NCBI GenBank assembly: GCA_963565915.1
Contig: OY751489.1
Coordinates: forward strand, 2,046,001-2,110,000
DNA length: 64,000 bases
DNA from: Entoloma clypeatum
Lineage: Eukaryota > Basidiomycota > Agaricomycetes > Agaricales > Entolomataceae
Direction of reading: 5' to 3'
Both the position numbers and the translations under genes were made by a program. This document shows positions 15,348-28,935 of this stretch, piece after piece. Below the pieces are notes generated by a model that saw nothing but the letters and a program-made list of their open reading frames with translations, ran no database searches and had not been told where the DNA came from. The first letter of the stretch is position 1; each line of letters opens with the position of its first letter.

Positions 15348-18300
15348 ATGGAGAAATTGAGTTTAACTATCATCATGACCTTGACTCTGGATCTTCCTCC
15401 TCCGACAACCTTTCCCGCATTCCCGTTTGATCCACCTTATGAAATTCAAGTCGAACTCATGCGACACCTATACACGTCTATTGAACAGAAAAAAGTGACG
15501 ATCATCGAGAGCCCCACAGGAACTGTGAGGATCCGGAAAACTTTATCATTCCATTCGATCGCCAAAAGGTTATGATGATGTATAGGGAAAAACGCTCAGC
15601 CTGCTCTGCGCCAGTCTCACATGGCTAGAAGACGAAAAGAACCGCGCAAAGAAGGGAAAACTGGATGCTATCGCAAATGATGGCCTTGGGGGTACATCAC
15701 TAGCATCCATTTCTACAAATCATGCTTACCTTCTCATTGTAGCCAAAGATTGGGTTATTGAACAGACACTAGAGCGCGCCAGGGGCGAATTGGAGGCCGA
15801 CGAGCAAGAATATGAGGAGCAATTGGCCGCAGCGAGGAAAAAGGAAAGCATCATGCGGAGGAAGGCGAAAGCGAGAGTAACCAAAAAGCCAGTATGCAGC
15901 TTCTCTATCTTGATTGATGAGACATTTGATAAGATGACCTGTAACAGAAAAGGGACATCGACATCGTAAAGGCCTTGGACGCAGAAGATCACGATGAAGA
16001 CCAATTCCTGCCTGAAAGCGATTTGCAAGGTGAAAACGAAGACATGAACATATCTCCCGCGTTGCGTGCTCTGATGGCAAAGTATGTTCAATTTCCTTCT
16101 TGCCGAAGGTTCACATGACAACATAACAGAGTTGACAAGGCGCCGAGTAAGGGCTTTATGAGCGGAGATGGAGAGACAGAGCCGACCTGCGCCAAGATCT
16201 ATTATGCCTCTAGGACACACTCACAGCTCGCACAAATCTTGCCAGAGCTACGGAAGCTTCGGTTGAAACCTCGTCTCAGATCATATCATAGCACGACGGA
16301 TCCGTTGGCGCCTAAGAAGCGGCCTGCTCAAGACCTTGACCTTGAGGACGGCATCGAATCTGAATATTCAAATTCATCCACAAGGATGGTATCTCTAGGC
16401 TCTCGCAAGCAACTCTGCATCAACGACAAACTTCGAGCAAATTTTCGGGATCTAGATGAAGGCTGTCGCGAGCTCCTGAGTGGTGAGCCTGTCATCGTGC
16501 AATCCGCATGTCCGTGACTCTATTTCCAACGAATCAGAAAAGGGGAATAAAAGGTGTCAACATCTTCCTTCCATCGATGACGAGACCATGATGCTTGATC
16601 TTCGGGATCAGATACTGGTGAGACTAACTCCATAGTCCTCAAACTATACCCGTCACAATCGATGCAAGGCCTCCCCAAAGGATATAGAGCAGCTTTCTGA
16701 TGCTGGTCGGACGACACAAACTTGTCCATATTTCGGTTCACGACGTGCGATTCCTCAAGCAGAGGTACGTTCAACTTTTCTTGAGGGCAACAACGGAAAT
16801 CCAAATATACTTAAAACCAAGTTGGTCGCTCTCCCCTACAATCTTCTCCTGCAAAGATCAGCCCGTGAGGCGCTCGGAATCGATCTCACAGATCAAATCG
16901 TCATAATTGACGAAGCGCATAGTACGTAAATTCCCATTATGGCCAACATTCGCGAGGACCAATATCTTCATGAATTAGATTTGATTCCGACTCTTCTCTC
17001 CCTTTATACAACCCGACTTTCCTATAAGACGCTAGCGCTCTCGTTTCAACAAGTGTGCACTTATGTGTCGAAGTTTCGAAACCGACTCGGGGCCAACAAC
17101 ATGTTGCATTTGAAGCGGCTCGTCGTTTTTCTGGACGCCATCAAGAGGTTCACGATAGAATGGAAAGATTTGCGGAAAGACAGGACCGCAGGAAAGTCTC
17201 ATGCGAATAACCTGGATGAAAAGGTGGAAGTGATGACTGTTACTCGACTGCTGGAAGGACTCGGCAGCAAAGCTTCAGGGGTTAATCTTCTGGAAATTGA
17301 ATCTTACCTTCGACGGAGCAAAGTGAGGGAGATTTGCTATATATATATGGTGTGCTTTCTGAGGTATTAACAGATCGCAAGAAAGATCGCTGGTTATTCC
17401 GACAAAGAAACAGGGAAACATGGTGAGTAGTTTCCATTTGACTTCCTTTACTGCTAGGTGTCAATCAAGCCATCAGACGTGGAACCTACTAACCGTGGGA
17501 CGGTTCCCCCCCTACATGCGGTAGAGGCATTCATGCTTTCTCTGACGGGTTCGGGAGATGGTTAGTGGTTTGTCAAGTATACTATATCATGACTAATCCT
17601 GGTTTCAGATGGACGTGTTACCTTCTCCCTCGTCGGTCATCCTGGAAACGAGGAAGTTGAATTGAAATACCAACTGCTCAATCCGTCACCTCACTTCAAA
17701 GACGTTGTGGATGTAGCGAGATCAGTTATTTTAGCTGGAGGAACAATGTCGCCTGTATGTATGGTTGGCATTGGTCCTTTCGTCGATACCGAACTCAAGT
17801 TCCTAGGTATCCGATATTGTGAACCAACTGTTTTCCTATCTTCCATCAGACAAACTCGCCAGTTTTTCCTGTGGACATATTATCCCTGCGTCAAATCTGC
17901 AGGCACTTGTAGTAGGCAAGGGTCCTCGTGGTGGAGAACTAGAATTCAAAGTAGGTAAACAAAGCGACGCCATTGTGGTGAGTGAGTGTTCTTAGTGTGT
18001 CTGTAAATGCGCCTATTTTCTCGTTGATAGATCGCAGAATTGGGGCAGATTCTGCTCAATCTCACAAATGTCGTCCCGGCGGGGATGGTCGTTTTCTTTC
18101 CCTCATATAGTTTTCTCAACACAGCCAAAGCGACATGGCAAACAAACGGATTATTAGACAAACTTGGAGGCAAGAAAAAGGTATCACTTTCTGTCCGGCG
18201 AGATCGGTTCTATCAATCGCGTTATTGATTTGTGATTGAGACCTTTTTTGAACCAATGGAGACGACAGACGTCGAAAGGATCCTGAATGAATACTCCACA

Positions 18301-18903
18301 GCCGCGCGAGTTCCTGTACGTTCAGTCTCTTCTGTGGTTGGAATTCCTGATCTCTGTTATTCGTCAGGTATCGCCTAATGTTAAGCAACGCGGAGCCCTC
18401 ATGTTTGCTGTGATAGGAGCAAAACTCTCGGAGGGCTTGAATTTCACAGACGACCTTGCTCGGGCTGTAGTTATTATTGGACTCCCCTTCGCTAACCTCG
18501 GCTCGCCAGAACTCCGCGAACGGATGCAGTATGTTAACCGACTGGAAGAGAAGACAGGCAGAAAGAAAACGCAAGGACACAAGAATGCTGCGGATGAGCT
18601 GTATCAAAACATGTGCATGAACGCAGTCAACCAGAGTATAGGTAGGCCACACGACACGTTGCCTCTTTCATTCATTCATCCAACCATTCCTACTTGTCTG
18701 TCATAGGACGAGCTATCCGGCATCAAAAGGATTGGGCATCTTTGTTGCTCCTCGATCGCCGATACGCCTCCCCTTCCATTCGAAATAAACTTCCCAAATG
18801 GATCGGAAATAGTATAGTCGTCACAAGTGGATTTGGGCAGACCATTAATGAGTTGGGAACCTTTTATAGATCAAAAAGAGCGTCTACATCGCAAGGAGTC
18901 TAG
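15348..18903 (+). CDS. CHL1: CHL1 (DDX11-type) Fe-S superfamily 2 DNA helicase
   Basis: This gene of many exons encodes a XPD-family helicase. Walker A (ESPTGTGKTLSLL) is completed across the first intron. The four cysteines of the 4Fe-4S cluster are visible in order: QLCIN, EGCRELL, NKRCQHL and TCPYFGSRR. The nucleotide-hydrolysis motif is [15 protein letters not shown], also completed by splicing. The C-terminal motor has [28 protein letters not shown] and the motif VI segment [13 protein letters not shown]. An acidic/coiled insertion (about residues 90-170) is usual for Chl1. Known role in the family: sister-chromatid cohesion and replication-fork processing. An alternative start nine codons downstream (15375) gives [11 protein letters not shown] and may be the true one. 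Confidence 0.92.
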
Positions 18904-19071
18904 TCTTGTATCGTGCAGATTATACCTTGCTGCATTCGTGATTGTTGTGTAGAACCTTGCTGGCCTTTACTTAGTTTGGGATCTTTAGGATTGGGATGCT
19001 TATATCAGTGATATATGTCGAGACAGCAGTGGAAGCGAAACATGAATTCAGGAACCATAAGAGATGGCTAC

Positions 19072-22000
19072 CTAATGAGCCAATGCAGGGCACTTTTCAC
19101 CTACGTTGACGAGGAATCGTTCAACAACGACTTTTCCTTTCTGCAAGTTCAAAAGGGACATCCGCTCGTTGGGGAGATGTGCTTGATCCTGGACGGATCC
19201 TAAGTCAGACTCTTTGTCCATGGTCAAAGATCGCACTCACCGAACTTTGGCCCATCGGTAGGTGAAGCGCATGGCACCCGAACTCCTTTTCTAGACAAGG
19301 GACTGACGGGATGGACTTGAGAACGAGGTGTTAAGTGTTGGAAGGGGTAGGATACATATTTACTTACTCCTCCCTCTCGTATTCGCAAGGGAGCAACTCC
19401 CCACACACCTTGAACAGCACTTTCCAAGGCTTCAAACCAGCTGTCGTCGAGGTTGCCTAACCACCAGTCAGCAGTATGATCCACTTTGACCTTTAGGTAC
19501 GATGGAACTACGTCAGTATCATACATCCATGCAATGACCTTCACTTGCATCTGACCTGCAATTTATTGGGGGATTTTAGAGTTTTGAAGGAAGTTTCCAG
19601 ATAATCACACAACGCTCGAGCAATGGTATCCAAGTCCTGATCCGGAACTATTCGCAATGATACTTGCGATTTGACCAGGCTCGGGATGACAGTCGCATCT
19701 GGGGTAATTCGGAATCAGCATCTTGCGCCCAAAGTGCAGATGTAATGCACCAACTTTTCGGGCCGGATATTTCGATATTGTGGATAGTGAGCGAGGGCTC
19801 GCGCCAGCGAGAAGACAGGGAGGATGCTGGTTTTTGGGTAATCGTAGACAGAAGCTTGTATAATTCCTTTTCCTCGTCAGTCTGAGGTCGCACACACTCA
19901 TCTGCAAAGAGAATGTTGCATTGATTACAGTGTCTCAAGCTCTGGATATCCAAATCACGCACAAAAGCCAGGGATTTGGACGCTGCGTTGCGCGTCTGTG
20001 AGAGTCGCCAGCAATCTTACCCTGTTGAATGTGAGGAAGTTGCAAGGGTGATAAAATAGACGACCGACATGTCAGACATTGGCTCAACGACGCCCCCTCC
20101 CTCGATGCCTGAGTGAACATCAGGAAGAGTACTTGATATCTAAATTCATAATAAATGACAGGCAACAGAATCAACTCTTCGAGAATTCGTGCCTCTAGAG
20201 TGTAGTGGATGACACCTCTCAATCCATATGTAATGCAAGGCCTGTTTTCCCCAATCCACACAGAATTGCTGGGGGACACAAAAGTTCAACCTTCGGATAG
20301 TGGAGTACCTCGAGTTTCACCTGACGAGGATGGCATCGATGTGCCCAATGGCAGCCTAAAAATGACAAGGTTCTGAGAAATCGATCGGTCGATCGGTAAC
20401 TCTCGAGGTACCTTGTGCTTCCTAACGGCATCAACAAAACCGGAACTGCCGCACTCCTCTTCACCTTCAATCAAGACAACAAGGTCAACATCCAATGCAC
20501 GACGAGAAAGGAGGTCTGCTGCAGCACAGGCAATGGCAATAATAGGACCTTTGTCATCGGTTATTCCACGACCATAAAGGTAACCATTGCGACCTGTGAG
20601 CATGAATGGGTCGGAGTTCCAGCCTTCAGTGGGTGCTGGAATAACATCGTAATGGCTGCCCCAGTATGATCACATAAGAAAGATACCGCAAGTGTAAGAT
20701 ATGTGGGTACCCATAGAATAACACCCTTGGCTTGGAGCGATCGCGCTTAGTTCCATTGAATGTCCCGAGAACTAAGGGATTCTTCCCTTCTCCTGTCGGG
20801 AGCTAATTGTACGTCATGACGAAGAACAGAGAAAAAGTTTTCTGGTACAATTTACCAATGTGGTATTGGCGCCTAGTTGGGCCAAACATTTCTTCAACCA
20901 GATAGCGGCTTGCCTACAATCTTCTCGATGTTCTAAACTCGAGCTGACGCTCGGGATTGAGATAAATTTCGACAAAGCATAAGTCATGGTATCTGAGATA
21001 TGAAGATCAGATCGGCATCGCTTATAGAAGGAACCACCGACCGAGAGGGTCGTCGTTCGGAAAAAAGTTGCCTTTACCCCCGGGGAAGGAAGGATTTCTC
21101 GACCTTTTGGAAGGGGTGACTTCCCAGATCTTCAATAGATTCCAAGTCAGCCATCGCGCATATAATGTGAAACTTCGAAGGCTACATTAATGCAATCGTC
21201 ATTTCCACCAGTGATGAGGCGCAGACCCCCTTTCCTAGAGCCATTGTGACAGGTCACTGCTGAAGATAAAACGATCCCGTTGTGCCCTTCCCATGCGGCA
21301 GTGCAGTCAAATGAGGCAGACCAACACTTGTGAGCATTCAGTCAAGAAGGATGAAAGATAGAAGAGTAAGTACCCTCATCCATCCATTTGCGGAACAGGT
21401 ATAGAGATCAGAGCCGATTAACGACATGGAAATGATATCTACAGACTGAGAAGAAACGATCGAAGGTTTGAAAGGCAGGATAATCCAACAATAGAAAGCG
21501 ACGTACCTCTTCGACAATGATAGTCCTCACAGAGGTTTTTGTCTCCAAATCCAACACTTTGACGTAACCATCTTGGCAGCCTGCATATATAGTATCACCG
21601 CGCACAACAAGCGCCAGGACCGCCCCATGGGTACATTGGAATTCGTGGACCAGGGCAGGCCCTTTGTCTGTACAGTCCCACAACTATAATGGTAGTCATG
21701 AGGTGTTGGCTAATATTATAATTTCTTTTCCTTTCAAGCCTACCTTGACAGTTTCGTCCCCGCTACCTGTCGCCAGCTGCACTGGATCGACATGTTCCTG
21801 CATTGCCATACAATAAATATACCCATAATGCGCCGAATCGATGACATTGGTTGCTGGGATGGATAGATAGCCTTGTTGAGGAACATGTGCATTGGCGTCA
21901 AAATCAGGACTGTTTGTCCTTCCTGAGTTATTTCTGGCGAATAGATCGGCTGGTTTGCGCTCAGACCGGGGATAGCTGTCGAAGAATTTGTGCACTTTGC

Positions 22001-22689
22001 GAGAAACCGCGGTTGATGATGGTGTTCCGGCGGAAGGTGGGGAGTCGAAGGGGGATGGTGGGAACGAAGAAGACAGGGATGGAATCTGGAGCGCGGCGGA
22101 ATCGCGGAAATCAAACCATTGGAGGGATGTGTTTTGGCAGCCAATGAATACTGTTTGAAGCGCCGGCGACCAAGACAAAGAGAAGAGATCCCCAGAACTC
22201 GTCTCTAGGTATGGGTTTAGAACGTAGATGGGACTGAGTGAGACTGTTGACCAGATCTGCTGGGGATGAGGGTATGTTGAGATGATCTCGACAAAGAACA
22301 TACCCGAACGCTGCTATCTCCTGGAATGAAAGATAGAATCATTGAGAGCGAGATGTGCAGGATTGGGCATACCCGAAGAGCTGAACAACCATTGCCTTTC
22401 CTGTGCAATCTCTAAAGCCAAGACGCTGCCAGTATGGCCTTGCAGGGTATCTTTCAGAGTGAATAGCTTATTATCCCATACCTAAGCTCCGGTGAATCAA
22501 CATGTATCCAACAAGTAATCGGGGAGACAATACCGATATATCGTGGGATTGGGTACCAGAGAATATGCAATTCTCATTAGCTGCGAGACATAGCACAGAG
22601 CTTTGCGATTGATGAAGGGAATGAAGGAGACGGGGGACAGATGAGTCAGATTGGAGCTCGCGACTGACAGACGCTGGGCGAAAGCTCAT
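19072..22689 (-). CDS. DUG2: DUG2-type WD40/M20 metallopeptidase fusion (glutathione degradation)
   Basis: The N-terminal half is a WD40 propeller, with repeats such as ENCIFSGTQSHDISVW, SSGDSSVRVW, VQLATGSGDETVKLW and GDTIYAGCQDGYVKVLD. The C-terminal half is an M20 peptidase of the carnosinase type: FYGHYDVIPA (metal His and Asp), GRGITDDKGP (bridging Asp), LIEGEEECGSSGF (catalytic and metal Glu), then DVHSGIEGGGVVEPM in the lid domain. The C-terminus reads DQAHLPNERMSLLNLQKGK. This exact fusion is known from yeast Dug2, which acts with the amidotransferase Dug3 to cleave glutathione outside the gamma-glutamyl cycle; a Dug3 gene is not in this window. The first ATG of the open frame gives MSFRPASVSREL. 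It converges with CHL1, leaving 168 bp between the ends. Confidence 0.93.
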
Positions 22690-24230
22690 CACAAACGTTG
22701 CAACGGGTATTCACGGCGTCAGGGCGTACGATGAGGTATGAAAGAGAAGGAGTCCTGGAAGATATTATAGGAAGTTCAGGGACGCACCCTTACTTTTAAT
22801 GTACATAGGTCGAGTCAAGGGACAACTTACCCCACACAACGAGCTGTTGGCCATGTCGGTATAAGTAGTGACCAGGATCTTCCGAACTTGTACAATCCCT
22901 TACGCGTACGTAGAGTTCAAATTCAACGACATTCTCTGAGCGAACCTAACATTTGCAGCATCACGTGTACACTCAAATCATTTTCGTCAGATTGCACGAC
23001 ATCCTCCTACATATTGGCGATTCTAACTATCTCAGGATGTATTTTAAAGAGTATATAAAGTACGAGCTCGACAACGTAAACCGGTTGTGAGACGGTTCTA
23101 GCATAATACATAGTTCTTGTCTCAGCCTGTCGATGTCTACGTCTGCCTATTCAGCTCTCTCGAATACCGCCATACTCCTGTAGCTTTTGAATATTTGTTT
23201 GGATATCTTAACCCCAACTTGATGCTTTATGGAGATCAATGCACTCTGTTGCAGCGAAAGGTTATGAAAGTCCTTATCATCATGTTCAATTCATTATAAT
23301 TCCATTAATTACACTTCAACACTAGAGACAAGTAAAAAGCCTAGGAATGTCATGGTATTGAAGAGGTGGTAGTGTTTGGTGATCTCAAGCTGCACTGTGA
23401 AGTGCTTGGCAGCTCTCGTAAGTTCCAAAATCTGGCACAGATGGGCCCAAAACCTTCGGAAATGAGGAAGCAATTTGTGCGGTGTCGGACGGAAGGTGAG
23501 GTTTTTTGGGGTTTTTTTGCTGACAGCGCTCAGAGTCGAGAAGTCGCTCCCGCTACGTTGGTGAGAATAGCTGGAGATACACGAAGGGCAACTCCAAGAA
23601 AAAGATCTCAAAGTTGTCCAGTCTGCTGATAGAACCAGGAGCGACTCGTGACCGTTATCATCAGGTTCTTGGGTGAGGCAGGTGTTGGAGGGAGTCGAGA
23701 CATAATAAGGGCGCAATGACCTCGCCCAGACTAAGGGTTTCTATGTAGGATAATCGTCCCAAGAAGGAAAGCGATCTTGGGTCTAATTTTCCCCCATAGC
23801 GAAACATCTTCCACACGAAGAAAAACTGATCCAAAATGGCAGAAGCTACTTCCAGGAGAACAACCATTCTGAGTCCCGAGGAGCAGGTGAAAGCCATATG
23901 AGAGTTCACTAGGTCGCCGTTTGTCCGAGAAACAGGAGGATTTGGCCCCCCAGACTCGCCTTTGGTGTAATCCATTCTCGAGGGATATGTTCAATTGCAA
24001 GGCGGAAGGTTCGTACCGTCCGGGCGTACCACTGCAAGCGCTGCCCTCAGGAGCTGATTAGTGTTAGTGAAGTTTTCCAGAGAGAGAGAAGGGCGTTAGT
24101 ACAAATAAATGCAGGGAAGGAGGCAGTCTGAACATTGTTCTAATATCACGTAATCCCGATAGCCGCTTTACTTACTCAATGTTGAGGCAATGACAAGCCA
24201 CCACCAAGTGCCGGGTGATGAGGCTTTCCC
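22690..24230. other. Intergenic region with frame-broken minus-strand coding-like pieces
   Basis: Between the DUG2 start and the next plus-strand gene, the minus strand holds overlapping open stretches (about 23309-24060) that shift frame repeatedly. One piece near 23940-24040 reads WYARTVRTFRLAIEHIPREW, which resembles the charged helical text of an F-box/LRR protein, but I could not join the pieces into one protein with good splice sites. It could be a decayed gene or an unresolved one. Nothing is supported between 22690 and 23300 beyond the DUG2 promoter. Confidence 0.3.
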
Positions 24231-27068
24231 ATGCCCGCGTCTCCTGGTCAACCCTCGTCAGCCAGTGCCCGTGGCAGTCTCTCAAAGAAAAGAAAACTAC
24301 CTGTAGATGAAACCCAGGCTCCCAAAAGAAAATTGCTCAAGTCCGCTGGAGCGTATGGACAAGGTGATTTCTTGAATCTGCTCGATGACTCCACGCGGTT
24401 AAGGCTGTGCTATCATTCAGTAAATGCTGCCGGATCTCAAAAAAAACCCAAGAAATCTCTCTCTACCGGTCAAACCCAGAGTGCTCGACGACCTGCACAA
24501 CCTCCCCAGAGAAACGCTACTCCCGGTCCATCATCGGTCCCGGCAGGAGAACCACGCCGTACGCGGTCTTTCACGACAACTGTTGCACGGAAAAAGAGAC
24601 GTTGCAGTTCAGAATCCGATGATGATCAGACACCTCCTCCAATTTCGTCGCTGTCCTCAAAGAAATCGATTCGTGCCGCAACCAAATCAACAATAAGTAT
24701 GGCATCCCCCCTCTGACAAGTGGTCCGTGAAACATTTAACATTTAGATGGAAACACACAATCTACCTCAGCTAGAAAGCCAAAAACAGGGACAAGACGGA
24801 AATGTATGTTGACAACATTGTCCTGCTCTCTTCCCGCATCGATCGTTATCTACACCAGCACAACCATCAACGACAGAGGTTATCGAAATTTATGATTCGG
24901 ACGAAGAACAGGAAAAGGAAATTAGACGATCTCGCCGGACGACTCAGTCAACATCCCATGTGAAGTGTTCCATTCCCCCTGATTGTGAAGTCATCAACCT
25001 CTGTTCAGGCGACGAGGAGACCCCTCCCCCTGTCATAGTTTCAACCGCGGGCGCACAAGTTGGAACCCAGTCACAGCTTGGGACTTTGAGACTACCCTCT
25101 TCCTCTTTTGTTCGAGGCACACTTGGACACGAACTTGGAAGACTCGTTGACGTTCATCCTGTCCGGCCACACGTTCCGCTCTTGCTTCCCACCCCCACGC
25201 CTAGCCATGAGCACGTGGGTTTCCCAAAAAATGTCCATGTTTCAGGGATCCAGGCCTCACCAACCCCGCTCTCAATGCCCCAAAATGTCGCAGATGAGGA
25301 GAACCCGAACTTTTCCGATGAACATTCCGTTATCGCAGAGTCCGATTCTGTGACTGAAGACGTGGCCCTTCAAACCGCGATTCAGCAATCATTTGACCCG
25401 GATCCGACCCCTAACACGGAAAACTCGGATGAAATAGATACGCGAGTCATCCAGTCATATGCAACCACGAGCCAATGCTTGGACCCTATTATCCCGTCCC
25501 CCGCCAACGGACCAGACCCCGACCGCGCATCCTCGGAGCCCACCCACCCCGCACCCGCAATCAGGGCACCTCACGGAGGAATCTCTGCTCCTGTATCGAG
25601 ACAGGGAATTTGGGCGGTTGACTCCACCATCCCGTATCATGATGAGTCAGTTTATTCTGTGGGTGCGCAGTTCGAAGCTGCGGCCCTGATAACTGTGGAA
25701 CATGCGGTTCTCGCCCAATCGGTCTTCTCGCATCCCCCTGTGGTAGTGGAGTCTCGGAGTACCAGAGAAGATTTTCAGGCATTTTTAGTGTCGCCAGCGA
25801 GTGACTTTGATCGCGATTCAAACCTGCCCGTGTTCTATGACACTATGATTCGTGCTTCGCCGGGAAGTGTTTTATCAGAACCTCGCCCTGGATCCTTGTG
25901 CGCAACAAAACGAAAAGGGTCGAAGAGTGAGGACGAATGCTCTCAAGACGATTCCCCGCTGGCCATCGTTGCCACGCCTGTCGCATCCCCATCCGTACGT
26001 TGCACGAGTGCTGGGACACTTGACGAGCGAAAGGAATCAGCGGCTTCACCCTCGACGCGAGCGCTCAGAACCTACATCACGAAAGCCCCATCTCTTGGTC
26101 CTTCCACGGAAAACAAAGATGGCGATGACGAGAATAGAGCAAACAAGATCACCTCTGATGCGTCCCAACGGGACGAAGAAAGGGACAATGACTTCGATAC
26201 GACGACGCATGGACATGCAGATTCCCACCCCAACTGTCTCATGGCGCACGTTTCACATACCCCGTCCAACGATTCGCTCATTTCTTATGTCCCGACAGCA
26301 CTGTGTGACGTTCCCGATCGAGCTCTTCCTCATTTGACAATCAAATACTCGGATCCTCCGGTGTTTATCCCCTCTCTCCTTACTCCGCGTTTTTTTGCCC
26401 AAAGCTTTCTGCCCCCCCAACGCGAGATGGACACCTCCAACGCGGATCTCGAGGCATGCACTGAATACGGGAGGGTTGGGTTTGTCGAAGTATCTATCGC
26501 GACCGTTTCCGAAAGCTCTGCTATCTCAGCTGATACTATCGAGGGAACTCTGCCCGCAGACGAGGTCCAAGGCGCGACAATGAACCAGGCTTCTCGCATT
26601 ACCACCCCAGCTTCCAGAGTACCTTCCCCGTGGCGAACAGAAAGGATGGACAACGCGCCAGCCGCCGAAGTAGAATCAAATTCGCTGGAAAACAGCCTTA
26701 TTGGAGCTGTTGCCTCGAGTCAACATGCCAGGCCATTATGGGACGTTAACCAACCATCACCTAGTCCCAACGCCAGCAGCGATGAGTGTGCTACTAATCA
26801 AATAATGCTTGATATAGAACCTCCAGCTTTTCCACCAGCATCTAGCACCGAGAGTGACACATCCGTCGAGCTATCACCCCTACCTCCACGTGAAACAGAT
26901 TCATTCTTCATCCGATCATTGAGCCCGCCTGATATTCTTTTTGATGCATATTCTACTAACATCTTATGCATTCCGGCACTTGGTGACAGCGACGATGACG
27001 ATGTATATCTACTTACGCACTGCTTCGACTATCCAGATCTTGGGTCGGAAATTAGCCCCCAGGTTTGA
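24231..27068 (+). CDS. Large disordered protein with SUMO-interaction-like and UIM-like motifs
   Basis: Three exons (24231-24696, 24747-24803, 24859-27068) give 910 residues without a break. No folded domain is recognisable. The N-terminal ~170 residues are basic with several nuclear-signal-like clusters (KKRK, PKRKLLK, RKKRR). Two short hydrophobic strands followed by acid occur at residues 182-191 (VIEIYDSDEE) and 219-228 (VINLCSGDEE); both fit the SUMO-interaction motif pattern. Residues 341-354 (TEDVALQTAIQQSF) fit a ubiquitin-interacting helix (L-x-x-A-x-x-x-S after acid). The rest is Ser/Pro/Asp-rich with many SP/TP sites. I infer a nuclear adaptor that may read SUMO and ubiquitin; this is a motif-level guess. 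GT61 follows 180 bp downstream. Confidence 0.75.
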
Positions 27069-27248
27069 TCCTTTCATCGGACTTCTCGCAGTACTGTATG
27101 TACCTATCATATAACATTCTCGGATTCTGCGCAGCATACTTATTGTACGTTAAGTACGTAGAATGATCTGTGTTGTGTTAATAACCAAGCATTTATGAGA
27201 CCCTGACAAGCTGCATAACGTCTGACCATCTAAGTCTGTGTGACGGGG

Positions 27249-28935
27249 ATGGGTCCAGCAACACCGACCCTACGAGAGGTCGCCATTCTGACTCTCTTAC
27301 TACTTTGTCTTTTCTCCCTCAGCGGTAACAACCAAGGGCATATCCGGGCTGACTCCTCGAACTCAAGCCCAGGATCTAACACCCCCAACGCCTTCAACCA
27401 CTCCCCTTCAACCAAATCCAGGCTTTCTTGGACAACTCACGTCCCCCAGACGGAAATACTCGCTCATGTCCCAGGTAGTCTTACCTCCTTTCACTTTAGA
27501 GATGTCATGATTATAATAACCGCTTGTCTTTGAAGGTTGGACCATCGCTGAAAAGCTCTATATCTTCAAGGGTGTAGTGTATATCGTTACCGATGAACCG
27601 ACAAAAGTGCCCAACATCACCTTCATCTATTCCAAGGGCTTGTTCATTGAGAATGGCAAAGCTGCGGAGGAATCGCGACTTCCCTCCGATGAGTACATCC
27701 GGTTGGTCGCTCCGGAGGAGGCTCAGAGACTCTTTGGAGCCGGAGCTCATATGCTAGATGGTGTAACGGTGAGCATGGTTTGTTCCAGTTGTTTTCGACC
27801 CTCTATTGACACAATCTAGTATTTCGCTAATGACCCTTATCAATTGTGGGTTCGCCTTATGATTTCAATGACTACTCTCTCTCAATGTCTTCCCCATTAG
27901 CATCACACATTACTACCATTGGTCTGCAGAACTGTGGTTTGGATTTTGGCGCACCTACACCTCCCTCGACCCAGCTATCACACAGGACGGAAACACCACC
28001 CTACCACCAGTTCGTCGTGTGATGTTTAATCATCTTGATGCCTATCATTGGCGCGATTATGCCGACATGAATCAATGGGTGCTTCGTTCTGCATTTCCTT
28101 CCGCAGTCATGGAATATCGGGATGACTGGCGAGACCGCGCGGAAATGGAACGACCCTTTGTTTTCGAGCGTGTCATTCTTGCGGATCGCTCAGCGACAAT
28201 GCTTTCTTCCAACTTTGCCCGTTTCCAAAGAACGGCCTCCGCCCCTTTTGCCTTGCCAGGAAGCGCCCATTGGTGGATGACCATGAGAAATCAAGCTATC
28301 CAGTTTACTGGACTGGATCTCAACACGGGTGGCGGAACCACGAGTACTCCTGTTATCACGTATATTTCGCGGCAGCAATGGGGAAGACGCATGCTGATCA
28401 AGGAAGATCATGAAAAATTGGTCAGCGAGCTTTACAAGCTTCGTGACGAGCACGGATTTGAAGTCAATATCGTCGCCCCTGAAAACATGTCTCGCGTGGA
28501 ACAACTACAGCTGGCGGCCAGAACCACCGTCGGTGTTGCTTATATGTGCCTTCGTTATCTTTCTGACTATCCCTCCTCTCCAGATCATGATGGGGGTTCA
28601 TGGTAATGGTCTTACCTCACTCGTATGGATGAAGCCCTCCCCACGTTCGACCGTTATCGAGTTCTTCTTTCCCGGAGGTTTCGCCCACGACTACGAGTAT
28701 ACAACTCGTGCGTTAGGCATGACTCACTATGGCTTCTGGGGATCAGAGTTGGCTCTTTCACTATTCCATTGGCATTGCGCTGACCCCTCCTTTCCTCAGG
28801 TACTTCACAAGTCCATCTCTACCCAAACCCCAATACGTGGAAGGGTTTCAAGGAAATGCTATTCCTCTCGATGGGGCAGCAGTGGCTCGCCTATGTCTGG
28901 AACGGCTGACGCTCACATTGGAAGTCGATGACTAA
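27249..28935 (+). CDS. GT61 family glycosyltransferase (DUF563), type II membrane protein
   Basis: The first exon starts MGPATPTLREVAILTLLLLC, a short cytosolic tail followed by a single hydrophobic signal-anchor, then a Ser/Asn/Pro-rich stem. Spliced exons give HVPGWTIAEKLYIFKGVVY, FITHYYHWSAELWFGFWRTY, a segment FERVILADRSATM and VITYISRQQWGRRML. The C-terminal hallmark MGVHGNGLTSLVWM and VIEFFFPGGFAHDYEYTTRA are typical of GT61 enzymes (relatives of EOGT and plant xylosyltransferases). It probably acts in the Golgi on glycoproteins or wall polysaccharides; the sugar and acceptor are unknown. The start is the first ATG of the open frame. The stop is reached in an exon after a short intron at about 28742-28798. 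Confidence 0.88.
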
